From contig CAYOLL010000079.1 of NCBI GenBank assembly GCA_964404765.1, forward strand, positions 1 through 26,184: 26,184 bases of DNA, written 5' to 3'. A program made the position numbers and the translations under genes. Origin of the DNA: CAYOLL01 sp964404765 [NCBI: uncultured Gemmatimonadota bacterium]. GTDB lineage: Bacteria > 4572-55. Of the stretch, positions 19,992 through 26,184 are shown one piece after another (position 1 is the stretch's first letter; each line of letters begins with the position of its first letter). The notes beneath the pieces are model-generated. The model worked only from the letters and a program-made list of their open reading frames with translations. It was not told the DNA's origin and ran no database searches.

Positions 19992-20765
19992 TTACGCTGT
20001 AATTTCAAAAACAAACGCCTGTTCGTAATTGGTCTGGTGGTTACGCTCAATAAAACGCACTCTACCGCTTTTATGCCACAAAATGACGGTAGTCGCGCGA
20101 GTGCCATAATTTTCGGTGCGAATAAAAACAGAGGAAAGTTGACGCTCTTTGTCTATTGACAGACCCGTGCGGGGCAGTTGATCATCCGGCGGTTTCTCTT
20201 CATTTTGCATAATTTCAAAAAGATTGAGAATGAGCCGATCTTCGTCAGCCGGGCCATTAAAGCTGCGCAGGGCTTGTTTTACAAAGCCATGCCCCAGCAA
20301 AACTTTTGGCCAGGGCGTATCCAGTAAGTGATTGCTTAATCCATACAAACCCGGTGTCAATTGGCGGGGTTTAGTCAGCCGGTTGGAAAAATACCATAAT
20401 GCAGAAGAATCACCGGCGATAAGATTATAACCGTTATATACTTTGGAAGAATGACACAGATCATTCACATATTGCATTGGCGGCATGGTTCCGCTTAAGT
20501 AGTCGAGCGCCAGCAGTCCGCGCGATTCGGCTCCGGAGATTTCCGTACCCGGCTCACGATAGTTGGTAATGGAGCAAAAGCGACCACCGGTAGTTAGACC
20601 CAGCCAGGTGCCTTTATGCTTCAAATCCTGCCCGGCCAAAAGGTTGGGCTGGCTCGGCCAAAAATTTGCAGATGCGGTCTGACGATCCAAAAATTCATCG
20701 CGATTGGCTGCTACAACCAAATAGTAGTCCGGCTGCGAGTTGTAAGCATAAAAGATTGTACACAT
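19992..20765 (-). CDS. NRDE (TANGO2) family protein
   Basis: This 257-residue protein begins with Cys2 (MCTIFYAY), as in the family, and carries the naming motif AANRDEFLDR. It is followed by GTWLGLTTGGRFCSITNYRE, which is conserved to eukaryotic TANGO2. The N-terminal Cys and the fold recall Ntn-hydrolases. The reaction is not settled; roles in haem or lipid handling are proposed for relatives. GGGGAAAG precedes the ATG. A hairpin lies between it and the upstream SRPBCC gene. It is probably part of a minus-strand series. Confidence 0.9.
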   Translation of the reverse strand: MCTIFYAYNSQPDYYLVVAANRDEFLDRQTASANFWPSQPNLLAGQDLKHKGTWLGLTTGGRFCSITNYREPGTEISGAESRGLLALDYLSGTMPPMQYVNDLCHSSKVYNGYNLIAGDSSALWYFSNRLTKPRQLTPGLYGLSNHLLDTPWPKVLLGHGFVKQALRSFNGPADEDRLILNLFEIMQNEEKPPDDQLPRTGLSIDKERQLSSVFIRTENYGTRATTVILWHKSGRVRFIERNHQTNYEQAFVFEITA

Positions 20766-20777
20766 AACTTTCCCCTG

Positions 20778-20811
20778 CCCATAAAAGCCTGCCCGAACCG
20801 GCTTTTATGGG
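20778..20811. repeat. Perfect hairpin between the SRPBCC and NRDE genes
   Basis: CCCATAAAAGCC (20778-20789) and GGCTTTTATGGG (20800-20811) are perfect 12-base complements with a 10-base loop. It sits after the stop of the SRPBCC gene and just before the NRDE ribosome site. It could reduce read-through or protect the mRNA. There is no T-run after it in the direction of transcription. Confidence 0.6.
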
Positions 20812-20821
20812 GATGTTGAAA

Positions 20822-21289
20822 TCAGCTCGCAAATGTTTTCTTTAAATTTTCGATATACTTATCCACTAAACTATTAAACTCGATACCGACCAGTGGCGCT
20901 ACCACAATTTTGACCAATGCCGGCAGATCAATTGTTAAGTCGCCTTTGGTGTCAAAATCAATGTGGGTACTCTTTTCGCCTGTTTTTTTGATGTTCCACT
21001 GGCCTTGAACCAAGCCGTTACCGACACCGGGCACCGGCGCCCACTTGACCAGACCGACAGCTTTCATATTGCTGTATTTGCAAGCATAGACCGTTTGAAT
21101 AAAATACTTGTCGATGCCGATTTTCTCCATATCCCAACGAAAGGTGTTGTCGCCCATAGGGACGAGTTGCTCGACTTTTGGGAAGTGGCCGGCTGATTTC
21201 GGCACATCGGCCAACAATGCAAACACCGTGTCGAAAGCGCAGTTTACGTCAAAACTGCGTTTGATTTTAATTTCAGTTGTAAAAGCCAT
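20822..21289 (-). CDS. SRPBCC (START-like) superfamily protein
   Basis: This 155-residue protein fits the helix-grip fold. The N-terminal beta strand and helix are IKIKRSFDVNCAFDTVFALL. ADVPKSAGHFPKVEQLVPMG comes next, the pattern of polyketide-cyclase/CoxG-type proteins. Then come alternating strands (VKWAPVPGVGNGLVQGQW, KSTHIDFDTKGDLTIDLPAL) and a C-terminal amphipathic helix (VDKYIENLKKTFA). Members bind hydrophobic ligands in a cavity; the ligand here is not known. GGGAG precedes the ATG. No signal peptide is seen, so it should be cytosolic. Confidence 0.75.
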   Translation of the reverse strand: MAFTTEIKIKRSFDVNCAFDTVFALLADVPKSAGHFPKVEQLVPMGDNTFRWDMEKIGIDKYFIQTVYACKYSNMKAVGLVKWAPVPGVGNGLVQGQWNIKKTGEKSTHIDFDTKGDLTIDLPALVKIVVAPLVGIEFNSLVDKYIENLKKTFAS

Positions 21290-21367
21290 GTGGATTCTCC
21301 CTTTTTGAGTGAAAAGTGTTCGGATTTATATCATCATCAATAAGCGTGATCTGCGTGTTTATACCAA

Positions 21368-22000
21368 TTAATCCGGCGTATCCTTATCCTCGTGCGGTCG
21401 TAAGCGCATGGGCGACGTATTCTCCGGATATTTGCCGGTTACGTGCTGGTAGAAGTCGCGGATTTTGGCCATATCGACCTCGACATCACCGGTCAACGTA
21501 ATGAGTGGACCAAAGCCGCCGGCCTTGCGCTTAAAGTCAAAAAAGCCCATCAGAATCGGCACTTTGGCTTCCAACGCAATATAATAAAAGCCGGATCGCC
21601 AATAATCGGCTCTTTTGCGGGTACCTTCCGGCGTAATCATAATCAAAAAGCGTTCGTGGTTGCGAAACTGTTCGACGACTTGTTCGACGACATTGTGCGA
21701 TTTGGAGCGATCAACCTCGACGCCGCCCAGCCAGCGCATGATGGAACCGCGCCAGCCCCGAAACAAAGAAGCTTTGGCTATCCAACATGGCTCCACGCCA
21801 AAAGACATGGACAACATCATCATTACCGGAAAATCCCAATTTGACGTATGCGGTGCGCCAATAATGACATACTTGGGCACAGACGGCACCACGCCTTCAG
21901 GCGTCCAGCCGGTTATAAAGCAGGCGAAACGCGCGAAATTACGCCAGATCGGCTTGGCCCATGGAATCGTAAAAAGTGTCCGCCGCTTTCCGATTATCAC
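21368..22000 (-). CDS. 1-acyl-sn-glycerol-3-phosphate acyltransferase (PlsC-like)
   Basis: This 210-residue acyltransferase has the HX4D catalytic motif in GAPHTSNWDFPVMM and the phosphate-binding block ITPEGTRKRADYWRSGFYYI. These place it in the AGPAT/PlsC family, which adds the second acyl chain of phosphatidic acid. It begins with GTG at 22000, one base after the stop of the DUF4253 gene, so translation is coupled to that gene. The sequence resembles the subgroup that begins with 'glycerol acyltransferase' short proteins rather than long PlsC, so its acceptor could differ. It has few clearly membrane-spanning segments. Confidence 0.85.
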   Translation of the reverse strand: MIIGKRRTLFTIPWAKPIWRNFARFACFITGWTPEGVVPSVPKYVIIGAPHTSNWDFPVMMMLSMSFGVEPCWIAKASLFRGWRGSIMRWLGGVEVDRSKSHNVVEQVVEQFRNHERFLIMITPEGTRKRADYWRSGFYYIALEAKVPILMGFFDFKRKAGGFGPLITLTGDVEVDMAKIRDFYQHVTGKYPENTSPMRLRPHEDKDTPD

Positions 22001-22001
22001 G

Positions 22002-22763
22002 TCAATCCCACCAAAAATACCATGTTTTTGATCCGGCCAGCGCTTTCGCTAAACGGGCCACAGTCATTGTCCCCTGAAAAACGATATCGTCACAATAGGC
22101 CATTTGCTCTTTGGCAATTTCAAATGCCTCGGCTTCGTTATGCGGCAGACGATTTACCATCATCTCAACCGTGTCGCCGTTTAAACCGACCAGTTCAGCG
22201 CCAAAACGCGCGTGCCAGCGCTTCATCAGCGCGGCGTGCTCGGCCGGGAACGGGCAGGCATTCCAACCACCGTATTGCATATAAATGGGAATCTGATAAA
22301 AGGGGATTTTTGGAATCATAACCAGCCACAAACGTTCATAGGGAATACCGGTCATAATATCATACGGAATGGTAAACCCTTGCGGCTGCGCATCCTCCGG
22401 CAGCAGATCATCCTCGCTGTCAAATTCCCCGGTCAATTCATCGTCATCATCTTCATGCGTGAAATCGTAGTCGGCCCAGCGTTCCATCAACCAATTGGGC
22501 ACGTCAAGACTTCCGCTTTCGACAATCTCGGCCCGAATAACATCAAGATGATCAATAAACAAATTGCCGTCATTAAAATTTTCCGGGACAATTAACGGCC
22601 AGGCCACTGTAGTTTCCTGGCGAATCCGTTGCCAGGCCGTCACGGCATGCTCACCCGGCACGACCAGATACGGACAGGGCAACCCGTCGATTTGGCCGCA
22701 AACGCCCTCGCCCAGCAACGGAATTTGGGCTTTTTGCAAGATGGCGCGGATAGTTTCAATCAT
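22002..22763 (-). CDS. DUF4253 domain protein
   Basis: This is a 253-residue protein. The C-terminal half has the DUF4253 signature: YMQYGGWNACPFPAEHAALM, RWHARFGAELVGLNGDTVEM, AKEQMAYCDDIVFQG and the ending SKTWYFWWD. The N-terminal half has a separate beta-rich part (PCPYLVVPGEHAVTAWQRI). Between them lies a very acidic linker (HEDDDDELTGEFDSEDDLL) that looks disordered. The function of the family is unknown. The ATG at 22763 has no strong ribosome site. The gene overlaps in translation with the acyltransferase gene downstream. Confidence 0.85.
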   Translation of the reverse strand: MIETIRAILQKAQIPLLGEGVCGQIDGLPCPYLVVPGEHAVTAWQRIRQETTVAWPLIVPENFNDGNLFIDHLDVIRAEIVESGSLDVPNWLMERWADYDFTHEDDDDELTGEFDSEDDLLPEDAQPQGFTIPYDIMTGIPYERLWLVMIPKIPFYQIPIYMQYGGWNACPFPAEHAALMKRWHARFGAELVGLNGDTVEMMVNRLPHNEAEAFEIAKEQMAYCDDIVFQGTMTVARLAKALAGSKTWYFWWD

Positions 22764-22809
22764 TTTTGTTCACTTAACCATTTCCGGACTTTGGGTCAAC
22801 TTATCATTT

Positions 22810-22815
22810 ATTATA
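22810..22815 (-). promoter_or_regulatory. Possible -10 element before the DUF4253 gene
   Basis: A perfect TATAAT lies on the minus strand about 47 bases before the start codon, in an A+T-rich stretch. The matching -35 site is weak (CTGCTC-like), so this is only a candidate. Confidence 0.35.
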
Positions 22816-22871
22816 TTGGAATTTCGCTGTTTGAGCAGTCGATAGCCATAAGCGATGGCGGCCACGCACGC

Positions 22872-25382
22872 TTATTTGTGCAAAATAATTCCATCCTGCA
22901 CTTCAACAGAGCGAACACCCCAGATTTCATCCGCATAAGCTTTGATGGTGCGATCCGACGAAAATTTACCCATATTGGCTACGTTCAAAATTGCCCGGCG
23001 CGTCCACTCTTCTTTATCTAAGAAAAGCTGGCTAACCCGCTCTTGGCAATCTACATATTTTTGAAAATCAGCCAAAAGCATGTAAGTATCGCCGCCTTTT
23101 AGTAATGAATGAATAATTGGTTGGAAAAGATCGGGCTTGTTCGGTGAAAAATAGCCGTCGTGAATCATGTCCAGGACTTTGGCCAAACCGGCATTTTCAT
23201 CGTAATACTTTTGGGGGTCGTAATTGCTGTCTTTCAACTGCTGGACTTCTTCGGCTGTCAAACCAAAGATAAAGATGTTTTCAGCGCCGACTTCTTCCAT
23301 AATCTCTATATTCGCGCCATCCAGTGTGCCAATGGTGAGCGCTCCGTTCAGCGCAAATTTCATGTTGCCGGTGCCGGACGCTTCCATGCCGGCAGTGGAA
23401 ATTTGCTCGGAAAGGTCTGTGGCCGGAATGATCTTTTCCGCCAGGGAAACACCGTAGTTTTCGATAAAAATCACTTTGAGCCGATCATTAATAATTGGAT
23501 TGCGATTGACGATATTGGCCACAGCGTTGATTAGCTTGATAATCAGTTTAGCCATGGCATAGCCGGGCGCAGCTTTGCCGCCAAAAATCACAGTGCGTGA
23601 CACGAAAGTACTTTCGGGATTCTCCAAAATACGGTTGTACAAACTGATGACATGCAAGATGTTGAGTAGTTGGCGCTTATATTCGTGAAGCCGCTTGATT
23701 TGGACATCAAAGATTGAGTTAACATCTACTTGTATGCCGTTTTTCTTGTGAATATATTCCGCTAATCGATCTTTATTCAGATTTTTGGCCTCACGCCACT
23801 TTTGACGAAATTCCGCATCCTTTGCATAAGGCTCCAGTTTTTTCATGTGATACAGATTAGTCGTCCAAGCGTCACCAATCGTTTCGCTGATCAACTGGCC
23901 CAGCGGGGTATTACAAGCCAACAGCCAGCGACGTTGGGTTATGCCGTTGGTTTTGTTGTTAAAACGCTCCGGCCAGAACTCATAAAAATCTTTAAAAACA
24001 TGCGCTTTAACCAGACGAGAATGCAGTTCCGACACGCCGTTGATCGAGTGACTGCCGACTGTGGCCAAATACCCCATGCGCACCATGGGATAGTTATTGT
24101 TTTCCTCAATGAGCGTCATTCGGACACGCCGATCATGGTCGCCCGGAAACCGCACGGACAGTTCATCCAAAAAACGGTCATTAATTTCCTGGATAATTTG
24201 CAAATGACGCGGCAGAACTTTGCCCAAAGTCTCTACCGACCATTTTTCAATGGCCTCCGGCAAAAGGGTATGGTTGGTGTAGCCAAAGGTTTTGACGGTA
24301 ATATCCCACGCTTGTTCCCATGTCAAACCCTCTTCGTCCAAAAACAGACGCATGAGTTCCGGGATGGCAATCGCCGGATGTGTGTCATTGAGTTGAATGG
24401 CGACCTTGTCGGGAAATTCGCGAAATTCGGTCAGTCCACGCTTTTTGAAACGGCGCATCACATCCTGCAGTGTAGCCGATACAAAGAAATACTCCTGCTT
24501 AAGCCGCAATTCGCGCCCTTGTTTGCTGGAATCGTTAGGGTACAGAACTTTGGAGATAACTTCCGTTGTATTTTTATGCTCCACCGCGCCGACATAGTCG
24601 CCTTCGTTAAAGTCTTCAAAGTCGAACTCCAGCGTCGATTTTGCGCCCCATAAGCGCATGGTATTTACGGTGTTGCAGTGGAAACCGGGAATGGGCACAT
24701 CATAAGCCATGGCCAACACGTTTTGCGTATCCACCCATTCGTTGTGCAGCATGTTTTTGGAATCAACAAACTGATGAATGCGGCCATAAAAGCGGACGGG
24801 GTACATGTGCTCCGGGCGGGGCATTTCCCAAGGATTGCCGAAGCGCAGCCAATTATCCGGCAATTCTTTTTGAAAACCATCGACAATATGTTGATTAAAA
24901 ATGCCGTACTCGTAGCGGATACCATAGCCGTACGCCGGAATGCTCAACGAGGACATGGAATCCAGAAAGCAAGCAGCCAATCGTCCCAAACCGCCGTTGC
25001 CAAGTCCGGCATCGGGTTCTAATTCTTCCAGGTCTTCCAGCTTGTAGCCCAAGTCCTTCAACGCCTGGCAGGTATTTTCATAGATGCCCAGATTAATCAG
25101 GCTGTTCGTTAACATCCGGCCCATTAAAAATTCCATCGACAGATAATAGACACGCTTCACATCAGACAGATAGTAGGTCTGTTGCGTATGCAGCCAGCGC
25201 TCTACCAGTCGATCGCGCACAGTCAGCGCCAGACTGGTGTAGTGATCCAGCGGCGCCGCCGAAAAACGATCTTTTCCAACCGAAAAAAGTAGTCGATCCG
25301 TAAAGGATTTTTTGATTGAATCTACGTCCATTCCATGTCGAAACTCGAGGGAAGACGCCACGGTATGTAGTTTTTTGCTCAT
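22872..25382 (-). CDS. glgP: Glycogen/starch phosphorylase
   Basis: This 836-residue enzyme releases glucose 1-phosphate from alpha-1,4-glucans. The conserved blocks are all present: YYLSMEFLMGRMLTNSLINL near the N-terminus, ELEPDAGLGNGGLGRLAACF, IQLNDTHPAIAIPELMRL, YTNHTLLPEA, and FDVQIKRLHEYKRQLLN. The pyridoxal-phosphate site is ASGTGNMKFALNG, with its Lys near residue 675. The length matches the animal and bacterial enzymes. AAAAGGATG precedes the ATG. It follows the HD-domain gene by 38 bases in the same direction, so it is probably transcribed from the promoter at 26072-26100. Confidence 0.98.
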   Translation of the reverse strand: MSKKLHTVASSLEFRHGMDVDSIKKSFTDRLLFSVGKDRFSAAPLDHYTSLALTVRDRLVERWLHTQQTYYLSDVKRVYYLSMEFLMGRMLTNSLINLGIYENTCQALKDLGYKLEDLEELEPDAGLGNGGLGRLAACFLDSMSSLSIPAYGYGIRYEYGIFNQHIVDGFQKELPDNWLRFGNPWEMPRPEHMYPVRFYGRIHQFVDSKNMLHNEWVDTQNVLAMAYDVPIPGFHCNTVNTMRLWGAKSTLEFDFEDFNEGDYVGAVEHKNTTEVISKVLYPNDSSKQGRELRLKQEYFFVSATLQDVMRRFKKRGLTEFREFPDKVAIQLNDTHPAIAIPELMRLFLDEEGLTWEQAWDITVKTFGYTNHTLLPEAIEKWSVETLGKVLPRHLQIIQEINDRFLDELSVRFPGDHDRRVRMTLIEENNNYPMVRMGYLATVGSHSINGVSELHSRLVKAHVFKDFYEFWPERFNNKTNGITQRRWLLACNTPLGQLISETIGDAWTTNLYHMKKLEPYAKDAEFRQKWREAKNLNKDRLAEYIHKKNGIQVDVNSIFDVQIKRLHEYKRQLLNILHVISLYNRILENPESTFVSRTVIFGGKAAPGYAMAKLIIKLINAVANIVNRNPIINDRLKVIFIENYGVSLAEKIIPATDLSEQISTAGMEASGTGNMKFALNGALTIGTLDGANIEIMEEVGAENIFIFGLTAEEVQQLKDSNYDPQKYYDENAGLAKVLDMIHDGYFSPNKPDLFQPIIHSLLKGGDTYMLLADFQKYVDCQERVSQLFLDKEEWTRRAILNVANMGKFSSDRTIKAYADEIWGVRSVEVQDGIILHK

Positions 25383-25420
25383 AATAAGCGCATCCTTTTT
25401 TTCTAAAATTATCCGTCTTA

Positions 25421-25966
25421 TCAGTACCCGCCGCCTACTACATGAAAATCGGTAAAATCGGCATGATGAAAAATAATGCTTTCCGGGGTCCGCTTGATGC
25501 CTTTATCGCCTTCGTGCGAATGGGTAGCGATAATGTGCAGCACCTCGTCCGGTATGCCGAAGCGATACCCCAGCATTACGGCTGTAAAAGGATGGCGTAA
25601 GTAGCGTCCATGCCGGCTTTTAACAAATTTGCCAAGCTCCCGCTCTTCATTCTCCCAAACCTTGCCCACATCGGCCAGCATAGCGCCGGCGACTACATGG
25701 TCCCGATTGATTTTGACCCGGTCACCATACATAGCGGTCATGCGATCGCACATGTCCAGCGACATTTGACAGACGACACGAACATGCTCCACAAAGGAAA
25801 TGGGCACACCCTCGACAAGTAGCGTAAAAGGCATCCGCTTCAGAACTTCCAGCGTCCAGCCTTTTTCCGAAAGCGCGGCTTCCCAAACGCGAAGTACGTT
25901 ATCGCGCAGTTCGATATCTTTAATTTCGTTAAATTCCGGCATTGTTTCAATCAATTCCTGACGCAT
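25421..25966 (-). CDS. HD-domain superfamily protein with AD in place of HD
   Basis: This 181-residue protein has an HD-type order. His is in INRDHVVAGAMLADVGKVWE, a second His region is in RHGRYLRHPFTAV, then HIIATHSHEGD and FHHADFTDF. The family's HD pair reads AD here (LADVGK). The Asp is kept and the paired His is lost, while the other metal-ligand positions remain. It may be a metal-dependent phosphohydrolase of a subgroup with a changed site. The start at 25966 has AAGGAG 7 bases upstream. A frame to 26029 is open but lacks one. It is the first gene of the unit leading into glgP. Confidence 0.8.
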   Translation of the reverse strand: MRQELIETMPEFNEIKDIELRDNVLRVWEAALSEKGWTLEVLKRMPFTLLVEGVPISFVEHVRVVCQMSLDMCDRMTAMYGDRVKINRDHVVAGAMLADVGKVWENEERELGKFVKSRHGRYLRHPFTAVMLGYRFGIPDEVLHIIATHSHEGDKGIKRTPESIIFHHADFTDFHVVGGGY

Positions 25967-26071
25967 AGGTTTTCTCCTTGGTAATCGTAGGAGCAGCGAC
26001 GTTTTAGGAGGCTGCAATACTACATGCATTTAATCGGCATGCTCATATTTTCCGGATGAATTCGAAGCTGA

Positions 26072-26100
26072 ATTTTACAGCGGATTTGCGGCCACGTCAA
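26072..26100 (-). promoter_or_regulatory. Sigma-70-type promoter for the HD gene and glgP
   Basis: On the minus strand TTGACG (26100-26095) is followed after 17 bases by TAAAAT (26077-26072), one mismatch in each hexamer and ideal spacing. It lies about 105 bases before the HD gene start. The rest of 26030-26184 shows no gene. Confidence 0.6.
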
Positions 26101-26184
26101 GCAAATTTGTAAAAATCACCTTAATGCCCGAATAATTCCGCCTGTAATGCTAATACCAAAAAAACATTGCCCACTACCGAAAAG

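Noticed and set aside
22848-22875. Terminator after glgP
   Set aside because: A 7-base stem overlaps the stop codon but there is no T-run and the loop is 14 bases, so it is too weak to call.

Overview
The window looks like a piece of a bacterial chromosome of intermediate G+C. The genes are ordinary bacterial housekeeping genes: a quinone-type (class 2) PyrD, type I-beta DAHP synthase, UppP, glycogen phosphorylase, TopB-type topoisomerase III, methylmalonyl-CoA epimerase and an Fe-S class I fumarase. The class 2 PyrD and the dense palindromic repeats suggest a Gram-negative-type environmental lineage. No rRNA or clade-specific marker is present, so I do not name a phylum.

Layout. (1) 1-4510, minus strand, is an accessory island in front of the fumarase gene, which runs off the left edge. 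It holds a hicB-hicA toxin-antitoxin pair, a DUF262/DUF1524/AlbA_2 fusion protein that is probably a defence protein, and two ribbon-helix-helix antitoxins with no visible toxin. Degraded copies of the first codons of the fumarase gene lie upstream of hicB and upstream of the antitoxin pair, so the same short segment occurs at least three times. (2) 4511-9791, plus strand, holds an amidohydrolase, a nucleotidyltransferase overlapping pyrD, DAHP synthase and uppP. (3) 9792-16399 holds a PD-(D/E)XK-like gene flanked by two copies of the 3' end of the neighbouring TPR gene. Next comes a minus-strand module: TPR protein, a 979-residue double-cyclase/ATPase protein built like soluble adenylyl cyclase, and a second, related TPR protein. 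(4) A 494-bp foldback element lies at 16444-16937. (5) 16992-26184, minus strand, holds topB, an epimerase, an NRDE protein, an SRPBCC protein, a DUF4253-acyltransferase pair, and an HD-domain gene followed by glgP behind a good sigma-70-type promoter.

Two themes stand out. First, short palindromes of several families are inserted in frame inside coding sequence. Five lie in the cyclase gene, and one family is shared with the next TPR gene in the same reading frame. Others fill the gaps. Second, accessory genes are twice flanked by direct duplications of the edge of a neighbouring gene (the fumarase 5' end around hicAB, the TPR 3' end around the nuclease-like gene). This suggests a common way of acquiring cassettes.

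The cyclase module probably makes cAMP or a related nucleotide in response to a signal sensed by its ATPase/TPR parts. The island genes look like stabilisation and defence functions. Function calls rest on motifs read by eye; no database search was run.
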